Below are positions 35,283 to 43,811 of a stretch of DNA of 64,000 bases, piece by piece. Positions within the stretch are counted from its first letter, which is position 1; each line of letters begins with the position of its first letter. Both the position numbers and the translations under genes were made by a program. This DNA comes from Bog-473 sp963707835 (GTDB lineage Bacteria; Actinomycetota; Acidimicrobiia; Acidimicrobiales; RAAP-2), in NCBI GenBank assembly GCA_963707835.1, contig CAVPRI010000002.1, positions 1,178,001 to 1,242,000 of the forward strand. Direction: 5' to 3'. Below the pieces are notes generated by a model. It saw nothing but the letters and a program-made list of their open reading frames with translations. It did not search any database and had not been told where the DNA came from.

Positions 35283-35311
35283 TTGCATTTGTTTATCAAT
35301 CGGACTACATT
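35283..35311 (+). promoter_or_regulatory. Bipartite promoter, leaderless start
   Basis: TTGCAT (35283-35288) and TACATT (35306-35311) are separated by exactly 17 bases, within a rare AT-rich stretch. The -10 is 7 bases from ATG 35319, so transcription should start at or next to the start codon. This is the best full promoter seen in the window. Confidence 0.6.
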
Positions 35312-35318
35312 TGCAGAC

Positions 35319-35561
35319 ATGGACGTCACCAACCTCTCCGCTCTCTCGAGGGGCGTGAGCGATCTCGCCCGGGACGCCGCCTACGTGGCGGTCGGCCTCG
35401 GGGTGCTCGGTTATCAGCGTGCGCAGGTGCAGCGGGTGGGCATCCAGGAACGGCTCGCCGGCGATCTGTCGCTGACCTCCTTGGCCGAGTCCGCCGCGCA
35501 CTTCGTCGAGGCCAGGATCCAGCCGATCGAGGAGATGCTCCGGCACCGACCAGGCGCCTGA
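35319..35561 (+). CDS. Small conserved-looking protein of unknown function
   Basis: Eighty residues: MDVTNLSALSRGVSDLARDA, a short hydrophobic stretch AYVAVGLGVLGYQRAQVQR, then a helical region ending FVEARIQPIEEMLRHRPGA. It could be a peripheral membrane or phasin-like helical protein, but no family is assigned. ATG 35319 was chosen because of the promoter directly upstream; an earlier in-frame ATG at 35283 lies inside the promoter. Confidence 0.6.
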   Translation: MDVTNLSALSRGVSDLARDAAYVAVGLGVLGYQRAQVQRVGIQERLAGDLSLTSLAESAAHFVEARIQPIEEMLRHRPGA

Positions 35562-35598
35562 CCGCCCGGGCTCGTCCCCGCACCGGTTCGGCACCGGC

Positions 35599-36491
35599 TC
35601 AGTCGGCACCCTCCCACGAGGCCAGCACGTCGGCCAGGGTGGTGGCCAGCGGGATCTGGGGGCTCCACCCCGTGGCCTCCTCGAGCTTCCCGCGTCGCCG
35701 CGCAACACCGGCACGTCGACCGGACGCACCAGCGAGGGATCGGTCTCGAGCACCAGGTCCGCTCCCGCCAGCTCGAGAAGCCGGGCCGCGATCTCCGACA
35801 TGGGCACGTCGTGGCCCGAGCACACGTTGTAGACCTCGCCGGGCGCGCCGTGCTCGACCAGCAGGCGATACGCCACCACCACGTCGCGCACGTCGGTGAA
35901 GTCACGCCGCGTCGTCAAGGTCCCGACCGGCAGCGACTGAGCCCCCGACCGTCGGGCCTCCACGATCCGCTTGGCCAGCGCGGGCACGAAGAAGGACGGC
36001 GCCTGTCCGGGCCCGATGTGGTTGAAGGGGCGGGCCACGATCACCCGCTGGCCGTAGCCGCGCCATGCCTGCAGCGACACGGCCTCGGCGGCCAACTTGC
36101 TGGCGGCGTAGGGGCTCGCGGGCCGGGTCGGCGTGCCCTCACCGAGTGGGAGCCGGTCCGGGTCGACGATGCCGTACACCTCGGCCGAGCTGACCGCCAG
36201 GACCGTGGGCGACGTGGCGCAGGCGCGGCCGGCGGCCAGCACCTCGGCGGTGCCCAGCACATTCACCCGCAACACCGAGCTCGGGTCGTCCCAGCTCTCG
36301 CCCACGTGCGTCATGGCGGCCAGGTGGTAGACCGCGTGGGGCCCCACCTCGTCCATGACCCGACGCACCGCAGCACCGTCGGCCACGTCGGTCTCGATGT
36401 CGATCACCGCGACCTCGTCGCCGCAGTCCTGGAGGTGCGCGGCCAGCCACCGACCCACGAATCCCCTGCCTCCCGTGACGAGCGCGCGCAC
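35599..36491 (-). pseudogene. GDP-mannose dehydratase/reductase-like epimerase, frameshifted near the C-terminus
   Basis: Extended SDR of about 297 residues: Rossmann loop TGGRGFVGRW, then YHLAAMTHVGESWDDP, catalytic YAASK, and RPFNHIGPGQAP as in GDP-6-deoxy-lyxo-hexulose reductase-like enzymes. After LRGDAG the frame breaks; adding one base to the three-C run at 35689-35691 restores KLEEATGWSPQIPLATTLAD, the usual C-terminus, ending at 35599. The GTG start has TAGGGT 6 bases upstream. Adjacent GT4 genes suggest it makes a deoxy-sugar donor. The break is probably a sequencing error. Confidence 0.8.
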
Positions 36492-36497
36492 GGCGGA

Positions 36498-36503
36498 ACC
36501 CTA
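36498..36503 (-). promoter_or_regulatory. -10 element for the epimerase gene (leaderless start)
   Basis: On the minus strand TAGGGT precedes GTG 36491 by 6 bases. It lies inside the last codon region of the upstream GT4 gene, so the epimerase may have its own promoter. Confidence 0.35.
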
Positions 36504-37640
36504 CTGCGAGGATGCCAGCGCCAGCCGGTACGCGTCGAGGTGGCGCGCCACACTGGCCTCCCAGGTCCGCTCCGCCGCCACCGCGATCCCCAGCGCCTGC
36601 CGGCCCCCTCCGTCTGCGCCGGCCAGAGCCTCTCCCAACGCGCCCCTCAGGGCCTCGACGTCGCCCGGCGGCACCAGCAGCGCCGCGCCCCGAGACAACT
36701 CGGCCATGGCGGTCCCGGCCGTGGTCACCAGCGGCGCCCCACAGGCCAGGGCCTCGAGTGCGGGCAGTCCGAACCCCTCCTCGAACGCCGGATAGGCCAC
36801 CACCGAGGCGCGGCGCAGCAGCGCCGGCACGGCGTCGTCGGGCAGGTACCCGGTGCGAACGATCCGGTCGCCGTGGCGCGCCGCGGCCAGGGTCCGCTCC
36901 GTCTCCTCCATGCCCCACCCCACCTGGCCGCCCAGCACCAGCACCGCGTCGCCCTCGGCGTCGGCCAGCCGGTCGAACGCCTTGATGAGCGGTACCACCC
37001 CCTTGCGCGGCTCGAGCGTGCCCACGAACGCGACCAGGGGCCGGTCGACGGGAATCCCGAGCGCCACCAACGCAGCGCGGTCCGCTCCCGGTGCCGGCTC
37101 GTCGGGCGCGAACCGCCGGTGGTCCACGCCGTGGGGTGCCACCACCACCGGGGCCCGCACGGCGCACACGGCGTGTAGCCGGTCGGCCGTCACCTGGCTC
37201 ACGCACACCACGACGGCGGCCCGACCCGCCGCGTGCCGGATGGCCCGGCGGAAGAACGCCGCCTTGGACCGGAGGTGCCACTCGGGATGGTCGAAGAACG
37301 TGCAGTCGTGCACCGTCACCACACAGGGCACCGGGGATCGACTGGGCATGGTGTAGTGCGGTCCGTGGTGGACCTCGACGCCGAGGGCGCGCAGCACCGA
37401 GCCCATGCCGATCTGCTCGAACGCCAGGCGCCCCGGACGCGAGCTGGGGACGGCGGCATGAACGGTGGCGCCCTCCAGCGTGCTCCACCTGGCCTCGTCG
37501 CCGCGCCGGGTCACCAGGGTGAGGTCCACCTCCGCACGTGCCGCCAACCCCCGGGCCAGCGACAGCGTGTAGTAGCCGGCGCCGCCGGGGCGCTCGGGCA
37601 CCGCCGAGACGTCGAGTGCGAGCGCGAGGGACTCGGTCAC
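36501..37640 (-). CDS. GT4-family glycosyltransferase (third of three)
   Basis: A 379-residue GT-B enzyme. The N-terminal domain opens ALALDVSAVPERPGGAGYYT; the donor domain has PLVAFVGTLEPRKGVVPLIKAF and the E-x7-E motif in AFEEGFGLPALEALACG. The GTG start shares GTGA with the preceding GT4 gene. It is one of three consecutive, related GT4 genes (36501-39938) that overlap one another and probably act in sequence on one glycan. Mannose or deoxy-sugar transfer is likely from the context; linkage unknown. Confidence 0.87.
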   Translation of the reverse strand: MTESLALALDVSAVPERPGGAGYYTLSLARGLAARAEVDLTLVTRRGDEARWSTLEGATVHAAVPSSRPGRLAFEQIGMGSVLRALGVEVHHGPHYTMPSRSPVPCVVTVHDCTFFDHPEWHLRSKAAFFRRAIRHAAGRAAVVVCVSQVTADRLHAVCAVRAPVVVAPHGVDHRRFAPDEPAPGADRAALVALGIPVDRPLVAFVGTLEPRKGVVPLIKAFDRLADAEGDAVLVLGGQVGWGMEETERTLAAARHGDRIVRTGYLPDDAVPALLRRASVVAYPAFEEGFGLPALEALACGAPLVTTAGTAMAELSRGAALLVPPGDVEALRGALGEALAGADGGGRQALGIAVAAERTWEASVARHLDAYRLALASSQ

Positions 37641-38779
37641 GCCAACGACCGCCAGAAGCCGAGGTACCCCGCCGCCGCGCCCTGCCAGGTGCGTGCCCAC
37701 GCGTGCGCCGCGCCCCGAACGGACAGCTCGGCGCGCACCGAGTCGTCCATGAGCACCTCGTGCAGGGCCGCCCTCATGGCGTTGACGTCGAGCGGGTCGA
37801 CCAGGCGGGCCGGCGGAGGCCCGGTCTCCCCGAGGTCGCGCACGCTCGGCACCGTGTCCGAGACCACGGCCGGGGTGCCGGCCGCCAGGGCCTCGAGCGG
37901 CGGGAACCCATAGCCCTCGGTCAGGGGCACGTACGCGAAGGCCCGGGCGCCACGGTACAGACCGGCCAGCACGGCTCCCCCGACGGCCCCGGCAAACACC
38001 GCGCCCTCGGCACCACCATCCCCGCCGGGAGTGCGGCCCCACCCGGCCGGCCCGACGACGACCAGGGGCCAGGGCTCCGGCAGCGACGGACGAACGGCGC
38101 CATAGGCGGAGAACAGCCGGTCGAGGTTCTTCCGCGGCTCCACGGTGCCCACCGCGAGCAGGTACTCACCGGTGACGCCCAGACGCTCGAGGAGCAGCGT
38201 GGCGGCCGGGGCGTCGGGGGCGGGCAGATGATCGGCACCGCTCGGGATCACCGTGATGCGCGCCGGGTCGACACCGCCGGACGCCAGATCGGCGGCCACC
38301 AGTCGGGACGGAGTGACCAGGGAAGCCCCGTCTCGGACCGCACGGGCCAGCGCAGCCTCGTGCCACCGGCGGCCGCGTCGGGTGGTGGCCTCGGGATGGC
38401 GTCGCCAGGCCACGTCGTGCACGGTCACCGCGGCGCGACCCGGGCTCGAACGCCGCAACGGTGGCGCGGCCGGCGACACCGAGTGCACCACGTCGAACCC
38501 CACCGGAGCATGCACCAGGCGACGGTCCCAGGCCCGCGTGAGCAGGCGCGAGGGCAGACGGGAGGTGCGCAAGGGCCGGCCGTAGGCCGCCAACGGATCC
38601 GCGCCCTGCTCTCGGCCCGGGGCACGGCTGGCCAGGAGGGTCATGTCCACCCGCTCACCGGCGCGGGCGCAGGCCTCCAGGCCCCCCAGGAGGCCCCCGG
38701 TGTACGTCCCGATCCCCCCGGGGACGCGCCGGCGCAACTGCTCGACCGTCAGCAGCACCGAGGTCGGGTGCTCAGCCAT
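37637..38779 (-). CDS. GT4-family glycosyltransferase (second of three)
   Basis: A 380-residue GT-B enzyme. It begins LLTVEQLRRRVPGGIGTYT, contains the strand PAAVTVHDVAWRR-like segment and, in the donor domain, YLLAVGTVEPRKNLDRLFSAY and PLTEGYGFPPLEALAAG with the nucleotide-binding glutamates. The ATG overlaps the upstream gene by 8 bases and its stop overlaps the next start as GTGA. Similarity in layout to its two neighbours suggests they arose by duplication. Confidence 0.87.
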   Translation of the reverse strand: MAEHPTSVLLTVEQLRRRVPGGIGTYTGGLLGGLEACARAGERVDMTLLASRAPGREQGADPLAAYGRPLRTSRLPSRLLTRAWDRRLVHAPVGFDVVHSVSPAAPPLRRSSPGRAAVTVHDVAWRRHPEATTRRGRRWHEAALARAVRDGASLVTPSRLVAADLASGGVDPARITVIPSGADHLPAPDAPAATLLLERLGVTGEYLLAVGTVEPRKNLDRLFSAYGAVRPSLPEPWPLVVVGPAGWGRTPGGDGGAEGAVFAGAVGGAVLAGLYRGARAFAYVPLTEGYGFPPLEALAAGTPAVVSDTVPSVRDLGETGPPPARLVDPLDVNAMRAALHEVLMDDSVRAELSVRGAAHAWARTWQGAAAGYLGFWRSLA

Positions 38780-39938
38780 GGGCGCGCCCCGCCGCCCGGG
38801 CGGCGTCGACATAGAGACCCTCGAGCTCGGCGCCGCAGCGCTCCCACGTGAACCGGGCCGCCTGAGCCAGCCCCTGGGCGGCCATGCGGGCACGCCGCGC
38901 CCCGTCGTCGAGGCAGGAACCGATGGCGTCGGCCAGGTGGTCGGTGTCCCCCGGTTCGACCAGCACCGCGGCCTCCCCGAGGACCTCGGGGAGGGACCCC
39001 ACCCGCGTGGCCACCACGGGAACCCCGGCCGTCATGGCCTGCAGCGGGGGGAAGCCGAACCCCTCGTAGAGCGAGGGATAGGCCAGCACACTGGCCGCGG
39101 CCAGCAGTGCGGCCAGGTCGCCCTGCTCGAGCCATCCCGTGCGCACGATCCGATCCCGGGCGGGTGAGGACGCCACGGCGGCCGCCAGCGCCCCCTCGCC
39201 CCAGCCCGGGGGGCCGGCGAGCACGAGCGACACGTCGGGCCTGGTGGCCGCCACGGCGCTGAACGCCCGCACGAGCCCGGGCAGGTCCTTGCGCGGCTCG
39301 GCCGTGCCCACCGAGAGGCAGTAGCGGCCAGTCGCCGGGGGCAGGAGGCGCTCCCGTGCCGCCGCCGCCACCCGCTCTCCCGGCACCGGCAGCGCCGGCA
39401 CGCCCGGGTTCACCACGCGCACCCGGTCGGGTCCGACACCGAATGCCTCGGTCACCTCGGCGGCCACGAAGGCCGAGTCGGCATGGATCCACGCCCCCCG
39501 GGCGAGGGCCCGGCGGATGAGACCGGGATAGGCCAGCGTCGCCGCGTTGCACAGCTCGGGGTGGTGGAGCGGGGTCAGATCGTGCACCGAGACGACGGCC
39601 GCCGCCCGCCGCGTCGGCGGGACCACGAAGTTGGTGCCGTGCACGACGTCGACCGGGCCGACGAACCACTCGAGGGGCACGAGGTCCGATCTCCCCCACA
39701 GGGCGTGCAGCGGGCGGGCCGGCATGGGGCGCCCGGCGGCGGCCACGCCGGCCGGCAGGTCCGATTCGATACCCCGGCGGCGCCGCCAGCTGACGGCGAA
39801 GGCCCTGACCTCCACGCCGGGACGGGCGGCCAGGGCCCCGAGCGCGCCCTGACAAAAGGCACCGATGCCGGTCGGCAGTCCCAAGAGGGGCGTGGCATCG
39901 AGCGCGACGCGCAGGCGCCTGCGCTCCGTGCTGGTCAT
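38772..39938 (-). CDS. GT4-family glycosyltransferase (first of three)
   Basis: A 388-residue GT-B enzyme: RVALDATPLLGLPTGIGAF at the N-terminus, VVHGTNFVVPPTRRAAAVVS, then the donor domain with YCLSVGTAEPRKDLPGLVRAF and SLYEGFGFPPLQAMTAG. The ATGs of the three GT4 genes and their overlaps indicate one operon starting here, divergent from cofD. The GDP-mannose-type pathway genes nearby suggest mannosyltransfer; not proven. Confidence 0.87.
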   Translation of the reverse strand: MTSTERRRLRVALDATPLLGLPTGIGAFCQGALGALAARPGVEVRAFAVSWRRRRGIESDLPAGVAAAGRPMPARPLHALWGRSDLVPLEWFVGPVDVVHGTNFVVPPTRRAAAVVSVHDLTPLHHPELCNAATLAYPGLIRRALARGAWIHADSAFVAAEVTEAFGVGPDRVRVVNPGVPALPVPGERVAAAARERLLPPATGRYCLSVGTAEPRKDLPGLVRAFSAVAATRPDVSLVLAGPPGWGEGALAAAVASSPARDRIVRTGWLEQGDLAALLAAASVLAYPSLYEGFGFPPLQAMTAGVPVVATRVGSLPEVLGEAAVLVEPGDTDHLADAIGSCLDDGARRARMAAQGLAQAARFTWERCGAELEGLYVDAARAAGRAHG

Positions 39939-40049
39939 GGGGTCACTGCCTAGCATCCCTCGGCGGTCCCGGCGTCCCCGGGCGGGGTCCGCCCCACCCA
40001 CCGCCGCCCCACGACAGACCGGCCAACCCGGGCCGCCGCTCGGCGCTCG

Positions 40050-40055
40050 TATGCT
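40050..40055 (+). promoter_or_regulatory. -10 element for cofD (leaderless start)
   Basis: TATGCT precedes GTG 40063 by 7 bases. Part of the hexamer is the ATG at 40051, which argues against that ATG being the start. Confidence 0.45.
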
Positions 40056-40062
40056 CCACGGC

Positions 40063-41010
40063 GTGCTGGTGGCCCTGTGCGGCGGCGTCGGGGCCGCCCG
40101 GATGCTCTCGGGGTTGGTGCGCGTGGTGCCCCCGGACTCCATCACGGCCGTGGTCAACGTCGCCGACGACATGGTGCTCCACGGACTCCACATCAGCCCC
40201 GACCTCGACACGGTCCTGTACACCTTGGCCGGGCTGGACAACAAGGACACCGGGTGGGGCCTGGCCGGCGAGAGCTGGGCAGTGATGGACGAGCTGGGCC
40301 GTCTGGGCGGCGCCGACTGGTTCCGGCTGGGCGACCGGGACCTGGCCACCCACCTGTTTCGCACGCAGCGTCTCAGCGAGGGCGCCACGCTCAGCTCGGT
40401 CACCGACGAGCTGCGCCGGAGCCGGGGCGTCGACGTGCGCCTCCTGCCGGTGACCGACGCGTCGGTCCGGACGCGGGTCACCCTGGCCGAGTCGTCGGAT
40501 CTCGGCCCGGCCGGCACCGAGGTGGCCTTCCAGGACTACTTCGTCCGCCTCCATCACGACGTCGCGGTGAGCGCCGTGCGCTTCGAGGGTGCGCGCCAGG
40601 CCAACCCCGCCCCCGGCGTCCTCGAGGCCGTCGCGGATGCCGACTCCATCGTGGTGTGCCCCTCTAACCCCGTGGTCTCCATCGGCCCCCTGCTCGCCGT
40701 CCCGGGCCTCCTCGACGCGCTGACCCGGCGCCGCGACAGCGTGGTGGCCGTCTCCCCCATCGTCGCCGGCGCCGCCCTCAAGGGTCCCGCCGACCGGCTC
40801 ATGGCCGAGCTGGGCGTCGCGCCGTCGGTCGTGGGGGTGGCGCGGCTCTACGCGCCCTGGGTCGGCGCGCTCGTGATCGACCAGTCCGACGCGGCGCTCG
40901 CCGGCGAGGTCGAGGCCGAGGGCATCCGCTGCGTGGTGGCCCCGGCCGTCATGAGCTCGCCCGAGCGCGCCGCTGAGTTGGCGCGGGTGGTGGTCCGTGC
41001 CCGAGTCTGA
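40063..41010 (+). CDS. cofD: 2-phospho-L-lactate transferase (F420 biosynthesis)
   Basis: Makes dehydro-F420-0/F420-0 by joining the phospholactyl or phosphoenolpyruvyl unit to Fo (FbiA in mycobacteria). The N-terminus VALCGGVGAARMLSGL is the family hallmark; VVNVADDMVLHGLHISPDLDTVLYTL and VCPSNPVVSIGPLLAVPG are the phosphate and Fo regions. About 315 residues, normal. GTG 40063 was chosen from the -10 hexamer and because the family begins at this strand; ATG 40051 would add four residues. It overlaps cofE by 14 bases. Confidence 0.92.
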   Translation: MLVALCGGVGAARMLSGLVRVVPPDSITAVVNVADDMVLHGLHISPDLDTVLYTLAGLDNKDTGWGLAGESWAVMDELGRLGGADWFRLGDRDLATHLFRTQRLSEGATLSSVTDELRRSRGVDVRLLPVTDASVRTRVTLAESSDLGPAGTEVAFQDYFVRLHHDVAVSAVRFEGARQANPAPGVLEAVADADSIVVCPSNPVVSIGPLLAVPGLLDALTRRRDSVVAVSPIVAGAALKGPADRLMAELGVAPSVVGVARLYAPWVGALVIDQSDAALAGEVEAEGIRCVVAPAVMSSPERAAELARVVVRARV

Positions 41011-41728
41011 GGGCCTGCAGATCCTGCCGGTCACCGGCATGGGCGAGGTCACACCCGGCGCCGACCTGGCCGCGCTCGTCGCCGCCTGTCTGGCGCCGGC
41101 CCGGCCGTCGGCTCCGGAGCTGCGCTCGGGTGACGTCGTCGTGGTCACCCAGAAGATCGTCTCCAAGGCCGAGGGCCGGCTGGTCGCGGTGGACCATGGC
41201 GACCCGGCCGCGAAGGCGGCGGTCGTCGGGCACGAGTCGGTGCGCATCCTGCGCCGCCGTGACGAGCTCGTGATCAGCGAGACCCGGCACGGGTTCGTCT
41301 GCGCCAATGCCGGCGTCGACCTCTCCAACGTCGGCGACGGCGTGGCCGCCCTGCTTCCCGAGGACCCCGACCGCTCCGCCCGCCGCATTCGCTCCGGGCT
41401 CCGCCGCGCCCTGGGCGTCGACGTGGGGGTGGTGGTCTCGGACACCTTCGGGCGGCCGTGGCGCCGCGGCGTGACGGACGTGGCCATCGGCTGCGCCGGC
41501 GTGGCTGCGGTCATCGACCTGCGCGGCACGACCGATGCCGGGGGGCGCGAGCTGACAGCCACCGAGGTCTGCGTCGCCGACGAACTGGCCTCGGCGGCCG
41601 AGCTGGTCATGGGAAAGGACCGCGACGTGCCGGTGGCGGTGGTGCGGGGCATCCCCCCCGAGTGGCTCCGCGCCGGCTCGGTCCACGACGAGATCGTGCG
41701 CCCGCCCGCCGAGGACCTGTTCCGCTGA
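40997..41728 (+). CDS. cofE: Coenzyme F420-0:L-glutamate ligase
   Basis: GTP-dependent ligase adding glutamates to F420-0. Hallmarks: SGDVVVVTQKIVSKAEGR, then ETRHGFVCANAGVDLSNV, VVVSDTFGRPWRRGVTDVAIG, and GTTDAGGRELTATEVCVADE. At 243 residues it is the stand-alone CofE domain; mycobacterial FbiB carries an additional nitroreductase-like domain that is missing here. The GTG start lies inside the 3' end of cofD, so the pair is coupled. Supplies the cofactor for the F420-type enzymes at 7911-8873 and 12207-12659. Confidence 0.93.
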   Translation: MPESEGLQILPVTGMGEVTPGADLAALVAACLAPARPSAPELRSGDVVVVTQKIVSKAEGRLVAVDHGDPAAKAAVVGHESVRILRRRDELVISETRHGFVCANAGVDLSNVGDGVAALLPEDPDRSARRIRSGLRRALGVDVGVVVSDTFGRPWRRGVTDVAIGCAGVAAVIDLRGTTDAGGRELTATEVCVADELASAAELVMGKDRDVPVAVVRGIPPEWLRAGSVHDEIVRPPAEDLFR

Positions 41729-41771
41729 AGGCCTGTTCCCCTGAATGCCGCCCCGCCGTGGAACTGGGCGA

Positions 41772-42722
41772 TCAGTCGAGCCGGGTGGCGACGTAGTCGA
41801 GCACGGCACGCGTGCCGTCGGACAGCTGGGTCCAGGGGCGCCAGCCGAGCTGGATCCCCGCCCGCTCGATGTCCAGGCTCGAACGCCGCAGCTCCCCCGC
41901 CCGCAGCGGTGCGTCGACCCTGGTCACCTCCCGACCGGACTGCTCGATCATGGTGCCCAGCAGCTCGTTGACCGAGGTCTCCCGCCCCGTCCCGACGTTG
42001 CACACCAGCCCACCGCCCCGGGTGGCGCCCCGCACGAAGGCGTCCACCACGTCGTCGACGTAGACGAAGTCGCGGGTCTGCTCACCGTCACCGAAGACCG
42101 TCACCGGCTGCGCCCGCAGGATCCGTTCGGCGAAGATGGCCACCACGCCGGCCTCGCCGTGAGGGTCCTGGCGCGGACCGTAGACGTTGCCCAGGGCCAG
42201 GGCGCAGAACTCGAGGGCGTGCAGCTCGCGATAGGCGACCAGGTAGTCGACGACCGCCTTCTTCGAGACGCCGTAGGGCGAGAGCGGCTGCTGGGGGTGC
42301 GCCTCGCGCACGGGCAGGTCCTCGGGAGCCGGCTCGCCGTAGAGGGTGCCGCCGCTCGCCGCAAAGATCACCCGCTCGGCCTCGGCCCGGCGCGCCCCCT
42401 CCAAGACGTTGAGGGACCCGATGATGTTGACGGTGGCGTCGAATGCCGGCCGGGCCACCGAGACCCGCACGTCGGCCTGCGCAGCGAGGTGGAACACCAG
42501 CTCGGGGCGGCGCCGCTCCATGAGCTCGATCACCGCCGGCGCGCTGATGTCGAGGTGGTGAATGGTCAGGGCCCGTCCGGCCGAAGCCCGGGCGTCGGCC
42601 AGGTTGGACAGCGAGCCGCTCGAGAAGTCGTCGACCACGTCGACCTCGTGGCCTTCGACGAGGAGCCGATCGACGAGGTTCGAACCGATGAAGCCGGCTC
42701 CGCCGGTGACCATGGTGCGCAT
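41772..42722 (-). CDS. NAD-dependent sugar-nucleotide epimerase/dehydratase
   Basis: A 316-residue extended SDR: Rossmann TGGAGFIGSNLVDRL, FHLAAQADVRVSVARP, catalytic SGGTLYG and YGVSK, and ALGNVYGPRQDPHGEAGV. It resembles UDP-glucose 4-epimerase and dTDP-glucose dehydratase-like enzymes; the specific reaction is unclear. The ATG has AAAGG about 9 bases upstream and follows the nucleotidyltransferase gene by 12 bases. Together they would make an activated, epimerised sugar for the neighbouring glycosyltransferases. Confidence 0.88.
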   Translation of the reverse strand: MRTMVTGGAGFIGSNLVDRLLVEGHEVDVVDDFSSGSLSNLADARASAGRALTIHHLDISAPAVIELMERRRPELVFHLAAQADVRVSVARPAFDATVNIIGSLNVLEGARRAEAERVIFAASGGTLYGEPAPEDLPVREAHPQQPLSPYGVSKKAVVDYLVAYRELHALEFCALALGNVYGPRQDPHGEAGVVAIFAERILRAQPVTVFGDGEQTRDFVYVDDVVDAFVRGATRGGGLVCNVGTGRETSVNELLGTMIEQSGREVTRVDAPLRAGELRRSSLDIERAGIQLGWRPWTQLSDGTRAVLDYVATRLD

Positions 42723-42734
42723 GAGGCGGCCTTT

Positions 42735-43811
42735 CTATCCTGTGACGCGCTCGCCGTCGACCACGGTGCCCGACGAGACGACCGCATGGGCTCCGAGAAC
42801 TGAGACGGGCCGGACGTCGGCCCGTTGGCCCACGATGGATCCTGGCCCCATGATCGACCCGGTCACCTTGGCGTTGGCAGCCACGTGGCAATGGTCCATG
42901 AGGACCGAGCCCGACACGACGGCACCCGACGAGACCACGGTGCCACGCCCGAGGATGCTGCGCTCGACGCGGGCCCCGGGCTCGACCACACACCCCGAGA
43001 AGAGGACCGAGGGCCCGACGAGCTCACCCTCGACCTCGCTCGACTCCTCGAGCAGCGTACCGTCGCCCCGATCGACCAGACCGGGTGCGACCACCGGGCC
43101 ACGCTTCCCCACCACATAGTCGAAATTCGCCTCGAGGTACGCCGCCGGGGTCCCCGTGTCGAGCCAGTAGCGGTCATCGGACCGGGCGAACAACCTGGCG
43201 TCACGCACGATGGCCGGAAAGGTCTCACGTTCGATCGAGACACGTCCGCCCGCCGGAATGCGGTCCAGGACGGACGGCTCGAGCACGTAGGTCCCGGCGT
43301 TGATCTGGTTGGTCGGAGCCTCGTCCCGTGGCGGCTTCTCCACGAAGGCCGTGACCCGACCCTCGTCGTCGGTGGGCACGACGCCGAACGCCGACGGATC
43401 GGCAACCGGGTGGAGCGAGATGGTGCCCTCGGCGCCCCGGTCGCGGTGGAAGGCGATGAGCCCGGCCAGGTCCAGGTCGGTCAGGACGTCGCCGTTGACG
43501 ACCACGAACGTCTCGTTCACGCCCGCGAACGCCGCCGCGAAGCGGACGGCACCGGCCGTGTCGAGCGGCTCGGGCTCGACGGCGTAGGTGAGGGCGATGC
43601 CGGCGGCATGCCCGTCGGGATAGGCCTGCATGAAGGCGTCGGGCAGGTAGCCGAGGGAGAGCACGGCCTCGTCGATGCCGTTCGCCGCCAGGTGCCCGAG
43701 CACACGCTCGATCATCGGGACGCCCACGATGGGAAGCATCTGCTTGGGTGCCGAGAGGGTGAGAGGCCGCAATCTCGTCCCCTCGCCTCCGACGAGGACG
43801 ACGGCCTTCAC
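42735..43811 (-). CDS. Mannose-1-phosphate guanylyltransferase-type sugar nucleotidyltransferase
   Basis: A 358-residue nucleotidyltransferase. The signature VLVGGEGTRLRPLTLSAPKQ is at the N-terminus; VVVNGDVLTDLDL holds the metal aspartate; NAGTYVLEPSVLDRIP follows. The C-terminal 110 residues form a left-handed beta-helix with hexapeptide repeats (GPSVLFSGCVVEPGARVERS). This architecture equals mycobacterial ManC/Rv3264c. The GTG start overlaps the upstream stop as GTGA. GDP-mannose synthesis is the best guess; other NDP-sugars remain possible. Confidence 0.88.
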   Translation of the reverse strand: MKAVVLVGGEGTRLRPLTLSAPKQMLPIVGVPMIERVLGHLAANGIDEAVLSLGYLPDAFMQAYPDGHAAGIALTYAVEPEPLDTAGAVRFAAAFAGVNETFVVVNGDVLTDLDLAGLIAFHRDRGAEGTISLHPVADPSAFGVVPTDDEGRVTAFVEKPPRDEAPTNQINAGTYVLEPSVLDRIPAGGRVSIERETFPAIVRDARLFARSDDRYWLDTGTPAAYLEANFDYVVGKRGPVVAPGLVDRGDGTLLEESSEVEGELVGPSVLFSGCVVEPGARVERSILGRGTVVSSGAVVSGSVLMDHCHVAANAKVTGSIMGPGSIVGQRADVRPVSVLGAHAVVSSGTVVDGERVTG

